DNA of 64,000 bases from positions 2,782,001 to 2,846,000 of the forward strand of contig SCHM01000001.1 of assembly GCA_004123355.1 (NCBI GenBank). Direction: 5' to 3'. This DNA comes from Amphirosellinia nigrospora. Taxonomy: Eukaryota; Ascomycota; Sordariomycetes; Xylariales; Xylariaceae. The translations under genes were made by a program, and so were the position numbers. Numbering within the stretch: the stretch's first letter is position 1; each line of letters begins with the position of its first letter. The notes under the pieces were generated by a model. It was not told where the DNA came from and made no database searches. It saw only the letters and a program-made list of their open reading frames with translations. Shown piece by piece: positions 24,938-35,989 of this stretch.

Positions 24938-27900
24938 ATGAATGCCAACGGTTCCGCGGCAATGGCCGCCAATATGTCACAAATGGGCGGTGGTGGGCCC
25001 CCTAGAGGCCGACCGCAACACCAACAATTATCACAGCTGATATATTCTCAAATTATGACGAATAACGTAACGAATCAAGCTTGGCATAATTCTGTTTCTC
25101 CCAACATCCGTGTGGGTCATGCGATGAACATGTAAGTCCTAGAGTCCATACTGATCCACTGCGCACTGGCGCAAAGAATGAAAACTTGCTCACTCTCTTT
25201 AGTATTAGCAACGCTTTTCTTGCTATGCCCCAGGCCGAAAGTTCTCACATTGTTGGCGGGGAATACAATACGAACGGGATGCCTTTGGAAAATGTCCAGA
25301 CAAGGTGTGTGATCTTGATGATAGGATCTCGATATGACTATGTTGACACTGACATTCTCTAGGCCTCATACGAAGCGACAATAAATGAGCGTGTTGGTGA
25401 CCTGTTTAAGAAGAGGCAGGCTAATGAGCAGAACATACATAATACTTTGAATGCTCAGGCAGCTGCGCAAGCCCAAAATCAATCACAAATGATGATGAAT
25501 CAAAACATGCAGATGAGAGGCATGGGCCAACCGCTACCTCAAGGCTTTCAAAACCTTCAACAAATGCAGGCGGCTCGTATCAACCAGCAAGGCCAACCTA
25601 CGGTTGGAATGGCCAACACCAATGGCCTTTCGATGAACCCCAACCAGCAAGTAATGCAGATGAGGGCCCAGATGCGTCCCCATATGGCAATGCAAGCTGG
25701 TATGGCAAGCTTATCGCCTCAAGATCGAAGCAGAGTCAATCAGCTCGCTATCGCGAAATTTAACTCGGTTGCTGAGCCGACTCGAAGCCAATATCGGGAG
25801 GTGATACAGCAGAAATTTAGTCCCCATATACTAGCTCAATTACAGCAAGATAATATGGATCCGCTCGTTTATTTTTTCCAGTCGCAACTGGTACAGAGCT
25901 TGACAAAACAACAAGCAGGGGTAAATCAAGCCGGGATGCCCATGCAAGCTCATCAGCAACGACCAATGAACCAGCCCCCCAGCAACTACCAGCTGGGCCG
26001 AACGGAGAGTTTGGCCCTCTTGCTAACGTTGAAAGCATAATGAACCAGCAGAAGGCCGGATTGATGGCACAAGAAGCAGGCCAGATGGTAGTTCCAGCGA
26101 GTAATGGTGCAGGTCGCAATGCTACACCTCAGCCGATGGGTTCGATGCCTGGTCCTAACCAAGGACCCGGCCAGCCTACCCTCCCACATCAAATGCAGCA
26201 ATTCAACCATCAGCCCGCCCAGCAACAGTTAAAGATGGACCAGAGGGCAGCTCAGACTCAGGCTCAAATTCGAGCTCAAGCTCAAGCCAAACAAATGCAA
26301 GGCCAACCTGGCGGCTTGAATGGCCCAGGGCCGCCTCGCAAAGCCCGGCAATGAACACGTTGAACGCTCCGGTGCGCCGGACGCCCATTGGTGTTGGTCA
26401 AACTGAAGGCCATTCTCAAATGGGCCAAGCCAACCTCCAGTTTGGCCAGATGGACCCTCGCTTCAACCAGACTGGCCAGCGGACGCCGATGGGGCCCAAT
26501 CCGAATGTGAACAGAAACCAGCTTCTCCACAACATATTGTCTCAAATGCCTCCGGAAATTCGGCAACAAGTCCTAAGCCAACCCCAGGACAAGGCGGCTG
26601 AGATGATCATGAGGTGGAATGCTAATAGAGCAGCTGGACTGATGGCTAATCGTCCTCAGCCGCAAATTGGTCAACTCGGACCCGGTAACCCAATTACCCA
26701 GTCCATGAATCAGTTTGGTGTAGGCAATAACGGCCTCGGGCAGCATCCCAACTTGGGTATGCCAATGAATCAGCAAAACCAATTCATGATGCAACAGCAA
26801 ATGAATAAGCTACGCAACCCCAATGCACCTCAAGGTCCCCTGGATCGGAATGCCTTGATGGATAACATGGCGGTCCCTCCTAAAATCATGGAGTCACTCC
26901 GGCAGTCTCAGGGAGTAATGTCTCCCGATGTCAAGAAATGGGGTCAACTGAAGCAGTGGATGGCCCAGAAGAACATGCCTGCGCACAACGTGAACCACCT
27001 GCTGGGGATCCAGAATGCCCAATTTCAGAGCTATTTGAAGAGCAATCCAGCGTTTGCAGCTGCTAATCTACAATCACCTCAATCTAATATGCCACAGCAG
27101 GGAATGCCTCCAAATGGTCAAGCAACTCCTCAAATGGTTCAACCTACACCCAATATAGCTGGATCTAACCCGAACATCAGCGTCAGCCCTCAGGAGTTAC
27201 AGAGTGCCAGGAATCACGAGAAATTCAAGGGTCTGCCAGACGAGAAACTTCGACAGGTGCTATTTGCCATGAAGCTGCAAGCCTTGAAGACTCGTGCCGC
27301 TGGCCAAATGCCCGGACCGCCAGCTCAAGCACCTCAAGTTCCACAGCCAGGACACACAATAACAGCACCTAGTCCTTCGCAATCAACACACGGGGGCACC
27401 GCGCCACAAAGACAGCAGAATACAGGGCCAGAAACTAGTGCAGCCAGCCCGGCAGTACAGGCACGAAACGTTAAACAACCTCAAAATAATCGTGCTGCGC
27501 CAACTATGCCTGCCGCACCCACAGCAAAGACAGGCACCAAGCGGCCCCACCCGGACGATACACCGGAAGTACCTAACCCTTCTAGTACTCCTGTCCAACG
27601 ACCATTGTCACAACAACCTCAACCGGGTGCCTCTTCTGTTCCACCTCAGATCCCTCAGCCAAGTCCTGAACAGCTTGCTGGTATGTCCCTCGAACAACGA
27701 CAGAAGTATGAAGCTATGGTCAAGAGTCGGCAACAAGGGCCAGCTGGCCATCTCTCCGAGGAGATGAGCCGTCTCAGGGCTATTGGCCAGGAGAAATACC
27801 AAGCGGAGATGAAAGAACAATTATCCGATATTGCCATGACCCCAGAGCAATACCGAGATAGCGCCCACAAAATTCAAGCACTTGGTGTCGAGATGACTAA

Positions 27901-29449
27901 GATGAGTAAACTTCTTGCTCGATGGTATACTTTCACTCATGATGATGGGCGTGCTGGATTGTTCTTCAAGCTCGTAAGTTTTTGATTCAATAGGAATGTC
28001 TGAGAAATGGAGGCTAACATACATAGCGAACGCGTTTGAACAAGCAATACGTCGACAACGACAAGATGACTATTCTTAAGGATAAGTTTTCGATAACACA
28101 ACCCGATTTGGACAGTATCAGGGGTTTGCTTGAGAGCATGGGCAAGGATTTAACCGCTCACTTTCCACATGGAATGAGAAAGAATCCTAGCCAGCAAAAT
28201 GCGTCAGAGCCAGCACCAACACAAGGCGGGTCTGCACGCCCAGGTGCCCCAACCTCCCAGCCGGCGCCTCTCAATGCCGCAAATCTCGAGAAGCAGACAC
28301 AAGCCCTTAACAGAATGCACCAAAGGAATAACAGTAGAGCTGGGCAGCCACCGCCACCGCCAACAACCGCACAGCCTCCCTTCTCGTTTGGCGCGCAGTC
28401 GCCTGATGGCCAGCCGACGTATGCTGGAAAGCCTTCAGTCACGCAGGATAATCTGCAACTCCCTGCACGCAAAAAGCCCAAGACAGAAGTGAAAGCTGGA
28501 GCAGGTCCCAACCAGGGCGGGTCCAGCGCGAACGCCTCGCCGCAAGGTCAGAAACTGTCGTCTCCTGATTTAAGTAAACGTCAGGGAGCTGGTGAGACGA
28601 GACCTACAAAATCACAATTTCGCTGTACGGATCAGTATTGTGATATCCGTGGCATTGGATTCCCAACCGCGCAAGCATTGCACAAACACACGCAGGAAGA
28701 GCATGTTAAACCTGCCGAAGATCCCGTGAAGTATTTCACGGATGGTCTTGCCGAAGTACTTGATCTGGATGTGAATGGCAAGGTCAAGAATGTGGCTACT
28801 GTAGGTGGCAATGTCCAATCGTTCGGGGACACGTCCAAACCCATCCAAACACCACCAGGTAAAAGCCGAATTAGTCAACTCGCGAGACGGTTCCATGAAG
28901 CGGCAAGGTAGCATGACGGGCTCAAAACCAAACGAACTAATCAAGACAATCGCTGGTAAAGCGGTTACGCCAAAGATTGAGCCAGGTTTAAAGGCCGTAG
29001 ACGGCGTGACTCCTATTGGAGTAGCTAATGCGGTCGGAGCTCCGCAAGCGGCAGTTGGCGAACCCATGGGGACTACAATTGACCCTCAAGAGCTGTTGTC
29101 AGCTGTCACTGGACTCGAGACGGGCGGTAACGGCGCCATACTCGACATGAACGTATATCGATCACTCACACCAAACGATACACCAGAATCTAGTAAAGAT
29201 AGCGCGGCATCGGAACTGAACAGCGACGTGTCAGAAGGCGTTGCACTGAACGTGAACGTCACACTTGACATGGGATTCGGCACCTGGGACCCGTTCGCCT
29301 TAGGTCACGACACGCCAATCCTCGATCTAGAAAACTACGACAATATGCCGGCAGTAGCATACCCTGATTTCTCATGGGATGAAGTCAACCCAGATTTTGA
29401 CAAACCCTTCACTTTAGACACGTCATTTTTCTCATTAGACGCATCATAA
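24938..29449 (+). CDS. MED15: Mediator subunit 15 (Gal11)-like coactivator with C2H2 finger
   Basis: Gln/Met/Asn/Pro-rich nuclear coactivator. Exons are 24938-25131, 25203-25304, 25363-27973 and 28027-29449. Residues about 27-120 (QLSQLIYSQIM, ISNAFLAMPQAE, YERDAFGKCPDKASYEA, FKKRQANEQ) resemble the N-terminal KIX-like helical domain of fungal Med15. A long low-complexity activator region follows, with helical islands such as QDRSRVNQLAIAKFNSV and MPPEIRQQVLSQPQDKAAEM. Near residues 1169-1195 a C2H2-type pattern CTDQYC...HKHTQEEH is visible, then an acidic C terminus. Four frame breaks are inferred: about one base missing near 25268, in the C run 25975-25980 and near 26338, and one extra near 28855. 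With these the four exons total 1444 codons in consistent phase. The Med15 assignment rests on domain order; another Q-rich coactivator cannot be excluded. Confidence 0.68.
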
Positions 29450-30649
29450 TCGAGCAAGTTCGAATATACATGGGTGGCACATTGGGGCTATGAATAAAAG
29501 AGTATGGATGGCTAGGATTTTCGTCGACGAGGTCTGACTTTTTCAAATTTATGAGGGATGATAATAAGAGTTAAAGGGGGGAAAGGGTGAACGGCGCATA
29601 TGGGTGAATCAAGGAGGATCTTTGATTTTTGTGGCCACTGGTACCGGTTGGCATTGAGGGCGTGGTTCCCACAGGAGTATTCTGGCTGCACCTTCGACAG
29701 CAGACGCTTCAAGACGGCCTACTTCAAAATGCTCGGCGGCACGGAGGGCGCAGCGGGGCATTGATGTATTTGGATGGTCAGGAAAGTGGACGTGTGTATA
29801 GACAACGGCTGCAAGCGTTATTACAGCGATACCCATCAAAGGCTAAAAAGTGCTGAATTCATGAGTTTCCCAATTTCACGACAAAGATGGTGTATATGAT
29901 TGTGAAGAGATGATATTGTTGACTTATGCCGGCACCCTTGCATGCATGGTACTTGTTGGCAATCTGCCAAGCGGACTGTCTAGGAGATAGCGGGGTGTTA
30001 TTTGATTGGCCAGATAGGACCACGAGACGTAGGGACTCGCATTACCTCTCGATCAAGGTTATCTGGGTTAGATCTGTCTGTATTTGGTTCTCTAACAAGG
30101 CAAGGCAAGCGTAAAATTGTGATGGCTGGAATAAACGGTGTGGTAACTTGTTTGCACCATACTTAAGGATTATCTGTTGACAATGAGAGTAGGTACCTAC
30201 CTAGTCTGCAGTTGGAGCTGAAAGACAACAACCCCCACGTGTGGTACTTTAGTGGGCACGAGGGAGGAGGGGGGTAGGGGAGGGGTCCCGCCCGTAAGCA
30301 GACCGACCTTAAATGCCCTTCGGTTCGGCTCTTTGCGACGATGAGTGATCTTCAGGGTCCCCTGCACGCAAGATGCGTGGCGTCATCGGGTCGGCCAAAC
30401 ATTTCGTGGGTCCTTGGGGAGAAAGGGCTTAGGTATTTGACCGAACTTTTTGGAGTTGGATTATAAAAAAGTTAGGTGTGTGACTAGAGTAGGTAGGGGT
30501 AAGGTAAGTAATATCTGCACGAAAGATAATAGCTGGGAGTCCTCTTGGATGATTTGGATTGACGCGCATTAGGCAGACATGCAGGGGAAGCTTAGGTATT
30601 CTGTAAGTCAGTAAGTACAGTGCTTATATTGGAAGTTTTGAGGGATCTG

Positions 30650-30685
<36 letters not shown>

Positions 30686-32577
30686 ATAGCTGGTTGGCTG
30701 GCTGTACTGCACTGCGCTGCGGTGCGAGCTTGCAATACACTTAGGTGCTTTCTTTGTGTGCAGCTAGGTGCGACAAGAAGGTAAACATTCAGCATGACCC
30801 GTTTTCTGAAATGGGGCAATCTAATCTATCCTAGGTACTTAAGGTAAGTAGGTAGGTAGCGCGGCAACGAGGGCCGTCGGGCGGGATATGAGATGAGGAT
30901 CAAGTTTCCCTCGGCTGCTTGCTGGGTTCCCACGTGTTCCCCCGTGCCACGCATACCTACTACTACTATTATGCAGCGGCGCGTCTTCCTTGGGCCGCCT
31001 TGGGTTTAATTAATTACCTGCCTCGATTACAATTCTACGGCGTAATCGTGCCGCCCACATAGCGCGATAGTAGGCACGCGACAGTTTGATTGTCGCGCTC
31101 CTTAAGTGAATTGATTGTATTGTATCTTTTGTGTTCACAAGGCAGAGGAAGAGAAGTGAAAAGTACGAGATGGAAGAGCGATTTGGACCGCGTGTTCTCC
31201 TAGATGGGGTGTAAGTAAGTGGAAATATGGCCAGGCTGGGGAATCGAGCGGCGGCGCGGACCTCCGTTATGATATGAGTTTGCTGGTGCCTGTGGCTGTG
31301 TTGCACAGGTATCTAATCTGTCTGTTAGGTATTGCCGCACGTGAGATACCTACACACCGAGAGGGGGATGGTCCCTATAGGGTATGGATGCGGTGCGGCT
31401 GCAAGGATCACGGGCAACTCTAAGTTTGGGTTGGCAATCGCAGCTGCAGACTTCGGAGAATGTGTCACGATGGACACCTTGAATTTGAAAATACTGGACT
31501 CTGATTGATTGATTGACTGATCGATTGAAGACGTTTTGTCTCGCCTGACACGTGAAAGCCATGATGGAGGGAATTTTGTCGGTGGGGTTGTCACTTGGAT
31601 CGATGACTTGGCCGCTTTGCTGGCGCACGACAAGTCATACCTACGGGTAACTTCATCAAGGACCGTAATCTCATTTTTGGGTTTATCTCTACTCTCGCTC
31701 GCTTATTGCTAGACTCATGCTACATCTCGATTATCGCAGCATCACTTCTCAGGGATTAGGTGTAACAGATTATAAGTGCGAACAGAAGGTGGGGTTATCC
31801 AGCTCACTCACCGAACGTGTAATTGAAATTTCGCAACACGGCTAACGTGATGGACGACAGCCTTTGAAGGACGATGAGGTAATAAATGAAATAGATGCTA
31901 CGGAATTGAATTGACACCAAGTAGAGCCTCTGATAGACTTTCAAGTTGAGATTGCATATTGTTCAAGGCGGCCTATGCTTAAAGTTGGAGGTGACGTTGG
32001 GGGATAAATGCTATGCATCAGTCTTCAAGTTGGAAACATTAGTAAGGGAAATGACGCAACTGAGCGATCTGTGAGTATGTAATTCTTGTTTGAATCAAAA
32101 TTGTTACTAGTCATGATGTTGTTGCCATGTTGCCATGTTGCTGTATTGGCGTAAATGGTAATTAATCAATAAATAAATACAGTGTTAAGATTGGGCACTT
32201 GCGGCACTGTGCATCACGACGCGGGACCCGGTGACGCGCGCTGCAAGCCAGCCATCGCCTACCAGGGTCTATCGATACCTACATAACGTGCACTGTCCCG
32301 CATCCCTCACCATTCATTATAGACGTGATTTCTAGATCATTGTACACTAAGATTGTGTATTTCAATATAGACGCGTCTTTTTACTTTCTTTAAGACTTTG
32401 GTGGCTGGCACCAGTCTTCACTTTTTCAATCGTCACCTGCCTTTATCTTAAGCTTCCAAGCAACAGATCGTACCTATTGATCTATTCCCACTACTCGTAC
32501 AACTTTGGGGATACTTTCCCTGGGCTGAAGGGATATTAACATTGGGTCCAGCCTATATCGAATTTAGTTGAGTGACG
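29450..32577. other. 3.1-kb intergenic region
   Basis: No gene was recognised. Two overlapping frames near 31010-31633 (minus strand, about 100 codons each) lack introns, motifs and typical composition. The region carries a TCTA microsatellite, a GATT patch (31499-31528), TACCTAGG-type arms near 30190 and 30835, and AT-rich DNA around 31850-32170. The last 250 bases probably form the promoter of the Whi5-like gene. Confidence 0.5.
30650..30684. repeat. (TCTA)n microsatellite
   Basis: About eight and a half uninterrupted TCTA units in intergenic DNA. Confidence 0.95.
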
Positions 32578-33694
32578 ATGAACACGGCATCACCTATCAA
32601 ACGACGCGCATTGGCGTCAATAGATGCCAACACCAGATCTCCGCTCGGAGCTTCGCGTTTGTCACCCTCCAAGTCAGACCTACCAAAGTCCAAAATGGCC
32701 CTCGGCACAAGTCTCATAGAGCCAAACACACTTAAACGACCACTCGAACAGGAGGGCGATAGAGAAGCACCAGACTCGGCTAAGAAACGACGGTTAAGTG
32801 GTGCAGAAAACAAATCATCTTCACCTCGAAATCAGAGGCCGGTTCTCAAGGTTTGTGCCTTCATTCGCCAACACAACATAGCAGACTATTGTGCTAACAA
32901 GAGATTTCGTAGGACGTCAAGGGTAGTCAAAGGCCACGCTCCATCTCACCCGAAGACTCACCGCTCTTCGATAACTCGACAATCAACAACTCTCAAGTCA
33001 CCGTTATTTCGGAGCCAGACGTTGACACCAATGCTGCCCCCGCCCCGCCGTCACCGAAAACCGACCACGTCAAGGAAGTATGACACGCGAGGAAGCTCGA
33101 CGGGTTAGTGCGGGCTCTCCCAGAGGCGAAATAAGAATCGCCCTTGGCAGTTTCGGACTGTGCTGATGTTTGGTGCATGTGTAGAAAGCAGAAATATTAC
33201 GGCTTCGGTTGGGTCTTGCAAGCTATAAAGTTCGGACGAATCAGGCCGACGTGCCCCTCGAACGGTTACAGGTCCGACCCGTGCCCGGCGGATTTCCGAG
33301 GCGAACCCGAGCGACCACCTTGTTACCACCGTTACCCGCGACGTCACCACGAAGTATAGCACGGGCAGCCATGTCCCGGAGTACCGAGGTGAAGGGGTTA
33401 AGCTCACCAGCAAGGATTCAAAGGCCATCGTCCCAACCAGCAGCGATACCGACGGCCTCGTTACAGAGAAAAGAGTCGGGGAGCGGCTCTGTGGCGGGTG
33501 CAGATGTGGACAAGTCCCCCATAAGACGTGAGCCAGAACAGACACTGCCGCCTACACACTTAAGCACGCCACAGCGAGGGCCAATCGAAACCAAAGATGT
33601 GCTCTCAGAGAGCGAGCGAGGCGGTGCGGCGGAGGGATTGTTGAGTCTATCGCAGAGCTCACCGGCTTCCACTTTGAAAGGGGAAGCGATCTAA
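32578..33694 (+). CDS. Whi5/Nrm1-type G1/S transcription repressor candidate
   Basis: Likely nuclear inhibitor of SBF/MBF-dependent transcription at the G1/S transition. The support is a Whi5 GTB-like motif at the start of exon 3: KAEILRLRLGLASYKVRTNQ followed by ADVPLERL (about residues 156-183), preceded by MTREEARR. The N terminus has SP/TP phosphosite-like clusters (ASPIKRRALASID, RSPLGASRLSPSKSD, SISPEDSPLFDN), as expected of a Cdk target. Exons are 32578-32850, 32913-33103 and 33185-33694; intron 1 has a CTAAC branch site. One A seems to be missing near 33077, where GTCAAGGAA runs into an early stop while the next frame reads SMTREEARR. Corrected length is 325 codons. The rest is disordered and Ser/Pro/Thr-rich. 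Whether it is the Whi5 or the Nrm1 counterpart cannot be told from the sequence. Confidence 0.7.
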
Positions 33695-34906
33695 TCGAGC
33701 GGATAGGATCATGTTGTAAAATATCGCATCGATGCACGATGGAAATTCGCGTCGTCGTTGTCTTGCATTTAATGTTTGGAGAAGGGAAAGCATATAGCGG
33801 CGTCGAGGCACCAGGATACGGCTCGATTTGAGCTGTTGCATTTGGGTGGTCTGGGTTCGGGTTTTCGGGTTGTACCACTATGGATGTTGATGAAATTACA
33901 TGAGCCAACACTCATGATTCGTCCCGCATCCGCCAGCGTTGAGATAAAGAAAAGAAAGCAGTGTATTGATGCTGAGTTGGGCCCGGGGCCCTGGTAAAGA
34001 AGTGACGATATTGATACCCTATTTCCAACCTGTACCAGGAGTGCAAGCTGTGAGTGGAAGAAAGTAACATGAAGCATTTGGACTGCCTCGGATTAAAAAT
34101 CGAAGAGGATCTATACTAAGGTATCCCAAGGTATCCTAAGGTATCCTACAACACCTACCTACCTTGGTCGTTGCCCAAGCAACTCTGGAGTCTTTTAGGT
34201 GTTCTAAGGGTAAGTAAGGCATGCAGGCTCTCAGGGACAATGTAGGATGAGCAGCAGCATCTGGTTGCCGGGCGCGGTGCACTTGCTCATCAACATATTC
34301 CATTTAAGGTGTTCCCTCTTTTTATGCAGACCTGCAACAAAGAAATCGCGATCAGCAGCTACCAACCTACAGAATCTACCTGCCTTACTTGCCTTGCACA
34401 TAGCTTTGCAAGTCGCACTCGCCGGTCTCACTCAATACCTACAGCTGCAGCCATATAGGCAGGTATGCAACCATCCTCTTATCCATGACCACCACCACTT
34501 TAGCTTTTCTAATAAGCTTTAACTCAGCCGTAGCCCACGCAAAGCAAATACCTACCTGAAGTATCCTCATCCGATCAACCGACTCGCATAGTACACAGCC
34601 TACCTTACAGACCATATCCTATCCGCCTCATTCGACTAAGGATTCGCCTTCCTCTCGATTCTTCCACGAAGTACCACTTGCTCTTACCAATCTCTATCTT
34701 CTCTACATGAGCCAGACATCTATCACTCAGTTTACTAACATATTCTGCCCGTTATTCACAACTAAGGGACAAGTATCAATAACCCCCTTCGACGAAGCTA
34801 CTCTATGCGGCCCGCACAATATCTTGTTCATTTATAACATCTATCCTGTCAAAATATAGTACATCATACTACGATCATCGCAAGCGCGGGCCTAGCATAT
34901 AAGGCT
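33695..34906. other. Intergenic region
   Basis: No gene was recognised. It contains a three-copy decamer repeat (34118-34147) and C/T-rich DNA with CTACCTAC tracts before the next gene. Confidence 0.6.
34118..34147. repeat. Decamer tandem repeat, three copies
   Basis: Three adjacent copies of AAGGTATCC(C/T), the first differing in its last base. Intergenic. Confidence 0.95.
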
Positions 34907-35478
34907 ATGTGCTCAACCGTCATTTTCCGGTACAAATGCGGCTGTGCCGAGTATGTGGTCTTCGAGTGTCCCTTCTCTTTGGCCACAAACTCAAACGCCA
35001 GCGGCAGTCTTCGCGCCCTCTCACATCAGAACTGCGCACGACGCTATCAGCTTCATCAAAAAAAGCTCTTCCCACCAGAGAAGGCAGTCACTACAGCTGC
35101 TACCCCACCGTCACATCAGGCATTGTCACAGTCATTAGGGACGAAGATGCCCATTCTACCTCCCCCAAAGCTGGTTTGTCCCAAGACTGAGAAAATGAAA
35201 GAACAGAAGGAGGCGAGGCTATTGTGACAGAGATTGATGAGATTTGTCATGACTGCTGGCAAACCGAGGTCCGACTTGCAAAACAAAACGAAGATAGTGA
35301 CACCGCTTCCTCAACTTCTACAAGAGATTACGAAAAGGGGGCGAAAGATCTTGCCGACACCCGCATCTTGAGGGAAATATCCGTAAACGAGTTCATCCTA
35401 CCGCCGCCGCCACCATCCCCACCAATAATAACGGATTCGGGGGTAGCTTCATCTAGAGATAGTTTCTCTGGGAACTAG
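34907..35478 (+). CDS. Small Cys/His-rich protein of unknown function
   Basis: A 191-codon single-exon gene whose frame changes once between about 35205 and 35220 (one base missing), joining an N-terminal frame to a C-terminal one. The N terminus has CSTVIFRYKCGCAEYVVFEC, then HQNCARRYQLHQKK; after the break comes EIDEICHDCWQTEVRLAKQ. The paired CGC, CARRYQLH and CHDCW groups suggest a small metal-binding fold, a layout found in small fungal hypothetical proteins. The C terminus is Pro-rich (EFILPPPPPSPP). No signal peptide or membrane segment is evident, so a cytosolic or nuclear location is assumed. Function is unknown. The start ATG at 34907 is chosen because it directly precedes the first Cys cluster. 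Confidence 0.6.
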
Positions 35479-35989
35479 GTGTATGGAGCAAGAAGAATGT
35501 CTCTCAAGGGCATATATGATGGGTGAAATCAGGTTACATCTAGTGATGCTATGCATTTTGCTAATCGTGGCGACCCGCTGGACATCTCTATTTCCCGGCT
35601 CATTATTTTATGGTAGTATGTTGAGAAGGATATTGGACCTACCTAAGTTGCGCAGCGAGTAATGAATTGCCGAATCTTGATGGAGCAAGCTACCGACGAT
35701 TTTGGTTACAACCCTAGCAAACATAACATTTTCGACGGCTTAGTCCTCAACACACTGCCCTACAGGTTAGTGACAAAATCGATAAACATAACTAGCGCCG
35801 TCGCTGTCCCGTTGAGTCGATAATAAAATCGTCGATCATACTACCACTATTTGTTCTACATGTATTTATATCATCTCAACTGGTTGTACTTGAACGCGGG
35901 TGAATGATTAAGCGAGTACAATGCCCCAAGCCGCCCCTATTTCAACACTATAACTATAGAACTTGAAGATATAACCAGATGTGTTTAAT
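35479..35989. other. Convergent intergenic region
   Basis: About 510 bases between two convergent genes. AT-leaning, with no open frame of note; it presumably holds both 3' ends. Confidence 0.6.

Noticed and set aside
23427-24941. Several 130-160-codon frames upstream of the Med15-like gene
   Set aside because: They lie in pyrimidine-rich leader DNA and encode Ser/Leu/Pro-biased low-complexity sequence.
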